64,000 nt of DNA from Moringa oleifera. Its lineage: Eukaryota > Streptophyta > Magnoliopsida > Brassicales > Moringaceae. The notes below the pieces were generated by a model. It saw only the letters and a program-made list of their open reading frames with translations. It was not told the origin of the DNA and did no database searches. The DNA is taken from assembly GCA_021397835.1 (NCBI GenBank), contig JAJFZO010000344.1, positions 2,790,001 through 2,854,000 of the forward strand, given 5' to 3'. The position numbers were made by a program, and so were the translations under genes. Of this stretch, positions 35,535-47,700 are shown in pieces (position 1 is the first letter of the stretch; each line of letters starts with the position of its first letter).

Positions 35535-37669
35535 ATGGAGTCCTCCCCCCGCACCCGTCCTGTAGAGACTTACGATGATCCGCTCCCACCTGTCCCCGGT
35601 GCCAAGCTCCGCCTCATGTGCAGCTACGGAGGCCACATTATGCCTCGCCCGCATGACAAGGCTCTGACCTATATTGGGGGCGAGACGCGGCTCGTTGTCG
35701 TTGATCGGAACTCTTCTCTTTCGTCCCTTTGCTCCCGGCTCTCCCGCACGCTCCTCAATGGGCGTCCATTCACCTTGAAGTACCAGCTCCCAAACGAGGA
35801 TCTGGACTCGCTTGTATCCATCACGACCGATGAGGATCTTGATAACATGGTCGAAGAATATGACCGCATAACAGCAACTTCAGCTTCCTCTTTGAGCTCC
35901 TCTCGCATTCGCGTGTTTCTCTTTGCTAACAAGCTGGAAACCGCTGCCACCATGGGATCGCTTCTCGACGATGCCAAGTCCGAGACGTGGTTCGTTGATG
36001 CGCTCAACGGTTCTGGTTTGCTTCCTAGAGGACTCTCTGATACTGCTGCAACCAATTGCTTAGTGAACCTTGATGATTCTGACTTGGAGGCACAAGTAGA
36101 AGGAGCGGAAGAAGAGAAAAAGCAGATGTTCAGGAATGTAGCTCATGAGGTGCAGTACTCAACGCCTGACTCGCCTATGTTGGAGAACTCTTCCTCGTAT
36201 GGGTCGTCTTCTTCATCGCCTTCCATGTCCAACTTGCCGCCTATTCGCGTAAGCGTTGAGGAGCAGAAGATGGGGATAGAGGAGCAGTTCGCACTGGTCA
36301 CTTTCGGTGCCAATGCACAGAAGCAAGATGATGGTGTCGGCCTTATGCACGCTGTGCCGCCTCCAATGCCTATAGCTATTGCTGATGCAGTGCCTGTGGC
36401 AATGATCAATCAAACCGGCGCTGGTGGTAGAGAAAATGTGAATCGGGTGTTGTCGGATGATGAGAGATCAGATCAGGGAGTGCCTGTTGGCTTCCGGAGA
36501 CCTCCACTGCCATTGCAGCCAGTGCAGCCCAAAGCTGCTTGTGCCTCTTATAATTTGCCTTCCCCTGATTCAGTTGCAAGGTACTTTCCAGTATAGCTTT
36601 CCCAGATCTCAATATTTTGATATCTCAAAATCTGACCCATATTATTGTTATGATCTGTGTGAAAGATCCACAAGATCGAATGAAACTAAGAGATGAACAT
36701 GAATCATTCAATTGGTTCAGCATTACAGATTTTATTGTTATGATATGCTTTTTGAATAATGGTTTTCTGGGTGGGTTGATGTCATTCTGCAGTGACAGTA
36801 GTATTGCATCTGCAAATTCTTTCTCGAAGCCGACTTACTATCAAGACCATGTTCATGTTGCATCCAGAGAAAACAGGGCTAGTAACAGCCCCAACACAAA
36901 CTCTCAGATCCAAGTTCAGCAAATTCAAGATTCTGGGTACATGTTGCCTCCACAGTATGATCAACAGCAGGCAACAGTGCAGCAGCAGCAACAACAACAG
37001 CCCCAGCAGCAATTTGTACATGCCAGCATGCACTACATCCCTCACCCGGCCTCAGCTCCGGTGCCAATGACATCTTACTACCCAGTATATGCACCTCCAT
37101 CGCAGCAGCAACTTCATCAGCCGACCAACCAGCATTACCCAGTATACGTAATGCCTGTCACGCAGCCTCAAACGTACATGTCAATGCAGTCCAACAATGA
37201 CGCCGCTGTTGTGCCCTCAAGCCAGCCGACAACAACTCCAAATCCCACCATAATCGCTGCTTCTGCGACTCACAAAGATGGCACTCCACCCATTTACCCT
37301 ACTAAGACCATCGCCACTGCTAAACCGGAAATGGCTGCAAGCGTTTACAGGACAACTCTGGCCTCAGCTCCTCAAATGGTTCAAGTCCCTTCCAATCAAT
37401 TTCAACCGCAGTACATGGGCTTCTCTCAAATGCATCACCAATCTCAGTCCATCGCAGCAGCTCCTCCTGCTGCTACTGCCAATTACGGCTACGAATATAC
37501 CAACGCTACGCATGACCCAGTATACTTCACCCAACACCAAGATCCTCCACTGCCTTCCCAGTACCAAACGATGAGCCCAGCTGCAGCAGTAGGCGCCCTG
37601 GCCGATGCTGCAAAGCAGATGCCAGTGGAGGCTGCCAAGCAGCAGATCATAACATCACAACCACTGTAA
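35535..37669 (+). CDS. PB1-domain (octicosapeptide/Phox/Bem1p) protein
   Basis: Two exons, 35535-36580 and 36793-37669; 1923 bases, 640 residues; the intron is GT...AG in phase 2. The PB1 domain spans about residues 24-111: KLRLMCSYGGHI.PRPHD, the GGETRLVVVDR strand and an OPCA-type acidic loop DEDLDNMVEEYD. PB1 domains mediate head-to-tail protein pairing; most plant proteins of this group have no assigned function. After the domain come Ser/acidic linkers, and the second exon is rich in Gln, Pro and Tyr, with a poly-Gln/His-Pro stretch at about residues 406-422, suggesting a disordered, possibly condensate-forming C-half. The downstream-most possible start is used here because the same frame is closed upstream by TAA near 35451. 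Sure of the family, not of the N-terminus. Confidence 0.9.
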
Positions 37670-39331
37670 GCGTTACTGGCCAAAGAGTAGAACAATTGTT
37701 TGGGGGTGAATATGGTGGTTGTGCTTCGCTTCTCTCCCTTTTGCCACGGGAGGTATACTTTATGGTTGCCACATGTAATAGATAATAAGGTATTGATTTC
37801 TTGTTCTTCAGTCTTTCAACGTCATTTGCTTCCTCATTTGAAATAAGAGCATTAATGCATCAATGTCAACCAAATTTCTTGTGGTTACAAGGGGTTGGTT
37901 AGGAAACCCTGTGTCTGAATGTGAGAAAATCATGCATACTAGAAAATTTCAGTCTCAATGGCAACAATTGGCCCTTTATTCTATTTGTATCACTAGGAAT
38001 CTAACAACATGACCACTAAGAACAAAGAAGTAAGCTGGCTGTGTTCAGATCTAGTACATCTGGGATTCTTTTAATATTTTAATTAGTGTTATATTCTTGT
38101 ACTATAGTAATTTTAATTCAATGTTCCTCACCATTTCATGCTTCTTGATTAAAGATTTTTAGAGTTGAATTATTTATTCTAAAATAAAATAATAATTAAA
38201 ATTTAAAATAATATTTTAAAAGAAATAAAAGCTTCAAAGTCTTAAATGAATGGAAATGAAACCTGACATAAGCATACAAATTGGTCCGAGGAATCCCCTT
38301 GTGTTGAACTGAATATACCGTGCCAAAGTTTTCCTACCATACTCAGATTTTTACAAAAATATATATATAATTAAAATTTTTCACCGTTATATTTTCTGTT
38401 AGAAGAAAAAAATTAATCACATGCAAGTAATTTTTATAAATAATAAAATAAAAGTGAAATTCACCATCATAACCAGACAAATAAATTCATTGGCTTAGAA
38501 AACAGATAAAATTATTAAATAATTATACATGAGTGGAAAATATAGAGAGTTTAATTTTAAATAATTTAAATATTTCATGAGCCATGTCATGAAAAACATT
38601 TATTTATTTAATTAGTAATTTAAAAAAAAAATTGTTTCCAATATTCTCCCACTTTGACTCATAGATTACTCTCTGTAGTAATTAAAATTAATACATGAAC
38701 AAATAAATCTTTATACTATAAAGAGCTTAAATTGCATGAATATTAATGGTAAATCTTCTAAAAAGCTGAGTATTTCCTTTCATGTATGACAAGGTAACTT
38801 TCTTTTTAAATTAAAAAGCTTCTAAATGCTTAGTTAGGATCCATTGTAATATTCGTGGAGAGGTTTAGCATCAATTGGTGGGAGCACTCAAAAAAGAATT
38901 AAAGGAGCAATTATTGCCATGCAATAAATCGTTCATGGATAGAAAACAATTGAAACCCTTGAAATAGATGGGCTCAGTGTTTGAGTTCGGAAAGGAATTT
39001 AGTTTCTAATATTGGACATCAAAAACATGTTAGAGGAAGATACGAAAAACTAAAAAACTAACTACAAAAATTAAAAAATGAATAACTTGATAGATTTCAA
39101 GTATGCAGGTGGCACTTCAGATAAGAAAACTGAAAAACGAGGGAACATTGGAAAAGATACAAAAAAATCTAATGGTGAAGGCAAGAAAAAAAAAAGTATG
39201 CTGAATCTAGCAAGCCTCGCAGCTCATCCCTTTCGAAAAATAAAGGAAAGAATAAGGAATAAAGGGTTGCTTCTTATACAATAGAACAAATAAAGCACGT
39301 GACTGCCCCTACAAGGAGAAGTTGATGGCAC
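37670..39331. other. PB1 3' region and AT-rich spacer
   Basis: The first few hundred bases should hold the 3' UTR. Beyond 38100 it is AT-rich with no gene I can support; a 68-codon Lys-rich frame at 39078-39284 is unrecognised. ATATTCTCCCACTTTGACTC near 38640 resembles copia LTR text but no pair was found. Confidence 0.4.
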
Positions 39332-40348
39332 TCATAACATACTTTTACTTTCAATTTTTTCAACTAAAACACATTCTTTAAATTTGGCCAACCTTACGAA
39401 CGATTGTTTCGTATATTTAACAATCTCTCTAATACGTACAATTGACTCATTCATTTCTTTCAATCCATCTATAACAATAAGATTAAGAATGTGCACAATG
39501 CATCTTAAATGAAGATATTTTCCTTCTTGAATGTAAGTTCCTAAATTATTCAATCTTTTCTTTAAATATAAGATTGCAACATCATTAGAACTAACATTAT
39601 CAACTGTAATAGTGAAAATAATCAATCCCCTAATCAAGCAAACATATTTTAATGATTTTTTTGATGGCCTCACCTCTATGACTAGAAATATGATAAAAGT
39701 TTAATATTTTTTTGTTTGATTTTTAGTCTTTATTAAGAAAATGAGTCGTAAGATACAAATAATTAATTCTTTGTATTGAAGGTCATGTGTCTATGACGAG
39801 AGATACTCTTATACTAGATGATCTCAATAACTGTTTCAGTTTAACTTTTTCATCATTATAAAGCTAATAATAATCTCTAGCTATAATCCATCGTGAAGGC
39901 ATACAAAACTTAGGATACGCAAATGACATGCAACACTAAAACTTTTACCATCCACAAATTTGAAAGGCAATTTATCCATAATGATTATCTCAACTATACC
40001 ATTTCTAATGATATCTTGATTAAACTTCCAACTACCTAAAGATCCATCTCTCCCATATTCAAAAACCAATTCAGTTTGACTAAAATCAACATTAACATTT
40101 ATTCTCTTCTTACAAGTATCCACATGAGCTTTCAATGCAATTGTTTCATTTCTTTTAGGATCAGCATAAAACTCCTTATCACAATAATTACATCTAACTT
40201 TATGCTCACCTTTTTCATCAAAAAATTTGGTGAAATATTTCTAGACTTCTGATGTGGGCTTAAAAGCTTTCCTTTTCAATTTAGAACTTGCAGATAATTA
40301 ATGAACTAAATCTGGTTATGGATCTATATTATTACTCTTAGTTGACAT
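39332..40348 (-). pseudogene. hAT transposase, N-terminal two thirds, broken
   Basis: From ATG 40348 the frame carries, with stops, a BED zinc finger (RCNYCDKEF...LKAHVDTC, C-x2-C...H-x4-C) and the following open frame 40135-39881 (ELVFEYGRDGSLGSWKF, LPFKFVDG). The open frame 39673-39332 gives FTITVDNVSSNDVAI, GKYLHLRCIVHILNLIV and DGLKEMN, the middle of plant hAT transposases. The text between the two frames is damaged, and the C-terminal dimerisation domain is absent: similarity stops at 39332. Different in sequence from the 27-kb copy, so a separate insertion. Confidence 0.82.
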
Positions 40349-40820
40349 CTTTTAACTCCCAAAATGAATAATAATTAAAAATAGTTAGTAATAATACTTT
40401 CCAATAGTTAGATAAGATTCTAAAACATTTCAGTAGTAATACCACATCACATAAAAATTCATTTCAGTGGTAACAGTTAATACCACTACCTTTCAAAATA
40501 TAATTATGAATTATTAGAAAAAAGACATAATTTACAACTTTACATTGCATCAGGAAAAGGGTCAAAGAAAATATATGAAGCAAAAATAAAACGAATTAAA
40601 AAAATCAATTCTATAGTTTCCAACACTGGGATTGTTTTGTCTTGCATGTTATAGTTACATACATACCACATACATAAAGAAGAATTGATAATACAGAGAA
40701 TAAATTTATGATAATTACCTAAATACAAAAAGAGAATCTACCAAGATGATCTAATTTTTAATTTTAAATGTGGTTGTTACAAATTAGGATTTAAAAAATT
40801 GAAAGATTAAATAGATGAGA
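40349..40820. other. AT-rich spacer
   Basis: No gene supported. Confidence 0.4.
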
Positions 40821-40827
40821 TAGTGTA

Positions 40828-41030
40828 TGCTACTATTGGGAGGATTAAAATTGAAAAAAAAAATGATAAGGCATAAGGGAATATCGAATGTGTATGCATG
40901 GCGTGGCCGCGTGGGTGTGGCTGCGGTGCTACTACTGGGAGGATTAAAATTGGAAAGAAAGAAGATGAGACCTAAGGGAATACTGATTACCAAATGTGTA
41001 TGCGTGGCATGGGTGTGGCTGTGACACGGC
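40828..41030. repeat. Two-unit direct repeat of about 100 bp
   Basis: TGCTACTATTGGGAGGATTA at 40828 and TGCTACTACTGGGAGGATTA at 40927 begin two copies that share AAGGGAATA, AATGTGTATGC and GGGTGTGGCTG. It directly precedes the long array. Confidence 0.8.
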
Positions 41031-41034
41031 TGGT

Positions 41035-44000
41035 TCTCCAAGATAAATGAGCACGATGCATGGATTAGGCTATGTCCCTTGATCACATGCCTAGCAAGCA
41101 TACCAAAAGCATTGCCTTGTCTATTTTTTGGGGATAGAAGGCAAGTAAAGGCTACCCTGAAAGGCCACAAGATACACACAAGAAGCAACACAGAGCGCAT
41201 AAGTGAAGCCCTTCATCATTATGTCCCTTGATGGTGTGCCTAACGAGGATGCCATAAGGTTAGTTATGGGAGGAAAGCTAAGGATGTCCTTATCAAGTAA
41301 CGTATGGGTGCAAGGCCAAGCGTGCTGCAACAAGGGATAGGCAAGCCAAGACAAGAATGTGTTATGCAAGTGAACTCCTTATCGTAATGTCCTTTAATCA
41401 TGTGCCTAATAAGCATGTCACATGTCCCAGCATGTTACAGTATAACTCGTATAAGCTAAACAAAAAATGTGCGAGGTAAATGAGCCCTTCATCATTATAT
41501 CCCTCCATCATGTGCTCAACGAGCATGCTCATAAGTATTGGGTTGCCTCATCCTTAGGCATGAGAAACATGCCAAAGTTATCCTCAATGAGCATAACATG
41601 GGCATAAAAACCAATGTGCAGCAGCACAACACACAAGCTAAGTCAAAAACATGCAACATAAGCGACTCCTCATCATTATATCCCTTGATCATGTGCCTAG
41701 TAAGTGTGCCATGAATGCCATGTTACCTCATCTTCAGGCATAAAAGGCAAGCTAAGGTTACCCCTAAGGAACACTCCATGGGCGCAAAGCCCAGTGTATA
41801 ACAACACAGTGTGTGTAAGCCAAGCCAATAATGCGCCATTCAAATGAAGCCCCTCGTCACTACATCCCTTAATTGTGTGCCTAGCAAGCATGCCATGAAT
41901 GTCAAGTTACCTCATCTCTAAGCTCGAGATGCAAGCTAAGACTGCCCTCATCGAGCATGATATAAATGCAAGGTCAAGCATACTACACCATAGTGCTTGC
42001 AAGTTAAAATAAAAACATATGATGCAAGCGAGTCCCTCATTGCTATATCCCTTGATCATGCACCCAACAAACACGCCACAAGCATCATGTTGCCTCTTTC
42101 TCAAGCATAAAAGGTAAGTCAAGCTATTCGAAATGAGTACAACATGAGTGCAAGGCCTAAGTGCAGTAGCACAATGCGCACAAGCCAAGTCAAGAATGTG
42201 CAACGTAAGCGAACCTCTCGTCGTTATGACCTTCTATCATGTGCCCAGCAAGCATGCCATGGGTACTACGTTGCCTGATCTTTAAGCATGAGAAGCAAGG
42301 TAAGACTATCCCTAACGAGTACGACATAGGCACAATGCCTAGCGTGTATAGCATTGCATTCGTAAGCTAAACTTAAAATGCATAATGCAAGTAAGAGCCT
42401 TGTCATTATGTCCCTCGATCATGTGTCCAGCAAGCATATTGCGTTGCCTCATCCATGAGTATGGTAGGTAAGCTAAGGTTACCCCTAACGAGCATGACAT
42501 AAATGTAAAGCCTAGCATATCTGAGGACAGTGCACGCAAGTCAAGTTAAGAAATTCCAGCGTAAGTGAGCTCCTCACCACTATTTCTCTTGATCATGTGC
42601 CTAACATATATCATAAGCATCATGTTGCCTCATTTCATGAAAGGTAAGCTAAATTTGCCCATATCAAACATGATGTAGGCATAAGGCTCAACTTGTAGTA
42701 GCATAGCGTTTACAAGCTAAGCTAGGAATATGCAGTGCAAGTGAGCTTCCCATCGTTGTTTCCCTTGATTTAACGAACAAGTATCCACAAGCACTATGTT
42801 GCCTTATCCTCAGATGCAAAAAATAAGTCAAGGCTGTCCACAGGGAGCATGACATCTACACATGGCCTAACATACAACAACATAGTATGCATAAATCAAA
42901 CCAAGAATATGCAGCGCAAGCGAGTCCCTCATCACCATGTCCTTTAATTGCGTGCTTAGTGAGCATGCCATTATTATCATGTTACCTCATCCTAGGATAT
43001 GGGAGACAAACCAAGGCTACTCTGAGCGAGTGTGGCATAAGTATAGATCCAACATGCGATAACACAATGCATGTAAGTAAGGCCTTCATCACTGTGTCCC
43101 TCAATTATGTCCTAAAGAGCATGTCACGAACATCATGGTTTCTCATCCTTAAGCATGAAGGATAAATCAAGGTTGCCCTAAATAAGTATGACATAAATGC
43201 ATGACCCAGTGTGCAATAGCACAACACATGTAAGCCAAGCAAAGAACATTTAGGGCGAGTGAGCCCTTCGTTACTATGTCCCTCAATCGTGTGCCAAGCA
43301 AGCGTGTGATAAGTGTCACATTGCCTCATCCAAGTACATGGTAGACAAGGTAAGGCTACCCTTAATGGATAGCATGCAAGTCCTAACATGCAGCAACAAT
43401 ACCCGCAAGTTAAAAAAGTGCAGCGCAAGTGAGCCCCTTGTCTTTATGTTCCTTTATCATGTGCCCAAAGAATATGCTACAAGGACCATATTACCTTAAT
43501 CTAGGGTATAGAAGGTAAGTTAAAGTTACCCCCAACAAGCATGGCATGGTTGCAAGGCCCAACATGTAGTAGCACAGCACGAGCAAGCTACGCTAAGAAA
43601 AAATAGCATAAGCCAGCCTTCGTCACTATGTCTCTCCATCGTGTATCCAGTGAGCATGCCACGAGCACCATATTGCCTTATCCCTAAGCATGGGAGGCAA
43701 GCCAAGATTGGTCCTTATGAGCATGACATGGGCACATGGTTCGATGTGCTACAGCGCGCAAGAGAAACCAGGAAAGTATAACACAAGCAAGCCCCTCGTT
43801 GTTATGTCCCTTGATCGTGTGCCCATCAAGTATGTCAAGAGAGACACGAGAGATAAGCCAAGGCTACCCTAACGAGCACTACATGGGCATAAGGTCGAGT
43901 GTGTAGTAGCATAACTTGTGCAAGCAAGCCACGAACACGTAGCGTAAGTCGAGTATCTCATCTCTAAATCCCTCGATCGTGTGCCTAGTGAGTTTACCAA

Positions 44001-44345
44001 GAGTGTCGGGTTACCTTATTCCCTGTATAAAAGGTAAACTCAGGTGCTCTTAAAGAGCACAGCATGGGTCCACGGTCTAGCTTACTGTGGCATAATGGGC
44101 CCAAGTCAAGCCAACATTATGCAGTGCAAACGAGTTCCTCATTACTATATCCCTCGATCATGTGCCCAATGAACACGCTACAAGCATAGCGTTGCGTCAT
44201 TCTCAAACATGAAAAGAAAGCCAAGGCTACCCCTAGTGAGTACAGCATGGGTGCAAGACCCAACATGTGGTAGCATAACGCACATAAGCCAAGAAAACGC
44301 AATGCACACAAGCCCCTTATCACTATGTCCCTTTACGATGCCATG
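41035..44345. repeat. Tandem array, about 20 units of mostly 160-185 bp
   Basis: An anchor like ATGTCCCTTGATCATGTGCC recurs at about 41072, 41221, 41387, 41497, 41675, 41860, 42044, 42225, 42408, 42581, 42757, 42938, 43097, 43276, 43447, 43627, 43804, 43967, 44149 and 44324. Typical spacing is 175-185 bp, with shorter units from deletions. Each full unit also carries a GCATGCCA block, a GTTGCCTCATCC block, an AAGCCAAGGCTACCC block and a GAGCATGACATGGG block. Units differ strongly, so the array is old and not being homogenised. Composition is distinctly less AT-rich than the flanks. It could be a satellite, or the tandem region of a larger transposon. Confidence 0.88.
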
Positions 44346-46150
44346 TGGCTCAAATGTTATCACAATCAAGAAATTCACTTAAGTTTCCTAATCAAAATAT
44401 TTTAGCTTGGTACTCATGCTCCTAACTCTCAAATTGGACAAAAATTTTGAAAACTATCAGTCAAGCAAAAACTATAACAAACAAGTCATTAGTTGATCTT
44501 ATTAATAGCTAACTTAGCTTTTGGGCTTATTTTCATGGGGAAAAGGTAAGAGATGTTCTTATTTTTAGTATCTATCTATATGATACCCATATAAAAAGAC
44601 ACATCACTAAACCTCACCATGTCAGATCAAGAATACTAAGTTGACTTGACATCAATAAATGTACCACGCACTTAGTTAGCTCAACTAAGAGTAAGGCACT
44701 CACTCTGCCACTCTACAACCATTTATCCTCCTCGACTCACTTTTAAAAATCCATCCCCAATGGGAGTTTACACAAAGCCATTACCAGCTACAAAGAAAGA
44801 ACCACCTTTTTGCTCAGCCATAAAAAAGTTACCTCTAAAATGTCTAAGATATCCCTTATTCTCCTTATTGACTCATTTAAAATATATAGTGACTTAAGAG
44901 TAAGAGTTTTCTTTTTGTCTTGTAAGTTCTTTTAAACTCATCGCTCTTAGTTGAACCAAAGTATTTTTTTTAAAGTAATTTCATATGTGATGCATAATTA
45001 TATGTTTTGTTTTTACATGTTGGTCATTGTTTCTTTTGATCTTGTCTTCTTTAGCTGCAGCTTTTTTTTTTTTTTGGTTAAATTATGTGTTGATGGAATT
45101 CATTTATGAATCTATGTACATATTTTCTTAGAATTTCATATATTATTTGTATATTTATTTAATTATTATGCATATTTAAACGTTTTGAAATATTTAATTT
45201 TGGCTACAAATAGTTTTAATATTACAGAGCTCCTATAGCTTACAAGTATTTTGTGTGTGTATAAATCTAAATATACATATACATACATACATACATACAT
45301 GCATGCATACATACATACATACATACATATATGCATTATACGATTAATTAATTACATTGCATTATAGTAGAATTCGTTGTCCACTTCTTTTTTACATACA
45401 CAATAATTTTAGATAATTAACTTACTATTTATTTATATAAAGATAGTATTTTTGGAATCTTTACTTATAATTGTCGGATAAGTTTAATTAATTTTGATGT
45501 CATATTAACTTAACTTTAGTTGATTTATGTTAAGTGAGGGAAGACAATTTAATTGTAGTCATATAAAGTAAAAACATCAATAATTGAAATTAAACATAAA
45601 AATATAGTAATATAACCCATAAAGTAATTATTATATTTTTGTGTTTAGTTATATTAGGATAGTGAATTATTTTTCTTTAAAAGGAAATTTTAGCTGTCCA
45701 TCGACCTAAAAATTTTTTATTTAGAAAACTAAAATACTACTCCAATTGTAAAGTAATTGTTAAAAAAAAAGCCTTTTATGTTTCATATTCTATTCCTATA
45801 AGAAATTTTATGATGTGTTGATTTTTCAGTTGTTTGGATTAAGTTACATGGGTATATTTTCCTCTTCAATTGTTATATGTTTTCTATTTTGATTCATTTA
45901 TATACTTACTTGAATGGTGATAACTATACTAAGGAGAAAAATTTTTCTTATATTGGGATGTGTAGACCTTGATTTAATATTTCCTATGGATAAGCTAATG
46001 GTTCTTATAGAATTAAGAACCTAAATTGAGAAAAAAAAATCATATACACACTGCGAGTGGTTAATTTCTTAAGTTTGATGTTTATTAAGTTCCATATTAG
46101 AAAAAAAAGTACTTTTCATTTTATTCCTATCTATGCTAAAGTAAAAAAAG
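44346..46150. other. AT-rich spacer
   Basis: No gene. It contains a T-run at 45064-45076 and the ACAT microsatellite listed separately. Confidence 0.4.
45273..45329. repeat. (ACAT)n microsatellite
   Basis: About fourteen tetranucleotide units, interrupted by GCATGC in the middle. Confidence 0.95.
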
Positions 46151-46345
46151 TATCTCGAAGCAAAAGAAAGATAATTTGACACTTTTACAAAGCATTAGTT
46201 AGTACTATGATAACCAAAATGTGTTCTACGAGGTTCAATGACAATATAAGAATGCGCAAGTACATTATGGAGATAAGGAATATAGCTATGCAACTTAAGC
46301 TTAAGTGGGACATTAATGTTGGTTCGGCATCTTTGTCATTTTTAG
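46150..46345 (+). pseudogene. Copia gag fragment
   Basis: The 46207-46410 frame holds NIRMRKYIMEIRNIAMQLK, close to the conserved (V/I)REYIMEMxNIAxxL stretch of copia gag, preceded by broken frames with AKER-like text. Only a scrap of about 200 bp. Confidence 0.65.
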
Positions 46346-46364
46346 GATATAGTTCTCGGTGTTA

Positions 46365-46860
46365 TGTTTTTCATTTGATCAATAGTAGCTGCTTCTCGTT
46401 ATCTTTTTGATGAGGGTGCTAATGACCTTATGGCTTTCATAAGTTCCTCCGTATACCTCTGTTAAAATATAGATCTATTCTTCTAATATGGCACATTAAG
46501 ATAAGGAATTATAAGAGCTTCATTACAAAATATGTCATCATTAGCTAACTACTCAGCAACCCAAGCTTTTATCTGATTATCTTCTTTTGGACATAGTATT
46601 AAGCATCATTTCTTGACAAAATCCTTGGCATCATATTTTATGCTTGATCAATAGTAGTCGACTCTCAGTATCTTTTTTACGATGATGTCAATGCCCTCAT
46701 AATTTTCACAAATTCTTTCATGTACCTTATCAAAATATAGTATGTTCTCCTACTATGTCACACTTGAGATAAGAAATGATTAGAGCCCTACAGTAAAGTA
46801 TGCCATAGATAACTACTTACATGGCAACTTTGGCTTTAAAAAAGTCATATATATTACAAA
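46365..46860 (-). pseudogene. Ty3/gypsy integrase zinc-finger fragments, duplicated in tandem
   Basis: Two direct copies of about 200 bp, 46365-46565 and 46638-46838 (shared: TTGATCAATAGTAG, TATCTTTTT, TATACCTCTGTTAAAATATAG/TGTACCTTATCAAAATATAG). On the minus strand they read EVYGGTYESHKVI and VHEGICENHEGID-like text followed by KKI.R..YY, resembling the H-H half of the integrase H2C2 zinc finger and the motif that follows it. Both are full of stops. Confidence 0.55.
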
Positions 46861-47035
46861 TAATAAGAATTATTTTTTTAAAGCAAGATAATTTAACCGT
46901 ATATATAAATTAACTATATTAAATACGTATAACATAATAACAATTCATATGTATCATAAATAATAAGAATTATTTTTTGGAATAAAATAATTTAATAATA
47001 CATAAATTAATTCAATTATATTTAAAAAACAAAGA
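46844..47035. repeat. Two AT-rich direct repeats of about 95 bp
   Basis: TCATATATATTACAAATAAT... at 46848 and TCATATGTATCATAAATAAT... at 46948 share AATAAGAATTATTTTTT and a following AATTTAA block. Confidence 0.65.
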
Positions 47036-47700
47036 TGAAATTAAAAGCTACCTCAAGGCATGATAATTAGATTTACAAACTTCGAATGCAAAAAGAACCT
47101 AGGAAAATTAAGAACTAAGTGGTTAGTTTCTCCAAGAGTTATGCCTTATTCCTTAAAAATATTAATGATGTACTTTTTTATGTCTTCTTCTAAATTAAGT
47201 GGTTAATACTTCAAAAAATGTGACTCTATGTTTTAAGAAAGAAAAAAATTCTAATGATTCTAGTTTTTAAATAATTTAAATACTTAATAAATCATATAAT
47301 TAAATTAATGAATCATATAATTAAATTTTTATGTTTATCTATTTAAATATTACAAATAAATAACATACCATAAACTTTCCCAACAGAGAAATATGAGCGT
47401 CCGAGAGAGATGTCCAGGTCAGCTTATTGTGAAATTATGGTACAACTTTGCCACAGAACCCCCAGTCTCCACCATCGTGCTCTCGACTGACACTCCTAAT
47501 TTTCTTAAACCCACCGAGGCTGTAAGCTTCCAGCCATGGCCTTCAAAAGTGGTTTTTCTCTTCTCCAATTTACACTTCCAGGTTAAAGCTGTGAAAAAAC
47601 CAGCAAATTCCCTCACCAAATGCATTTTCCTAGCCTTTCCTTGCGCAATCATCTCTAATGGCCGCCATCTCTGTCCTGTTTCTTCTTCCAAAACCCCCGA

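Noticed and set aside
35334..35654. 106-codon minus-strand frame over the PB1 start
   Set aside because: Antisense to the conserved PB1 exon with no family resemblance.
39078..39284. 68-codon Lys-rich plus-strand frame near the hAT remnant
   Set aside because: Low-complexity Lys codons, no match to a known domain; probably chance.
41035..44345. CRISPR-like array
   Set aside because: The repeat units are contiguous and diverged, with no short identical repeats and unique spacers, and the DNA is a plant nuclear sequence.
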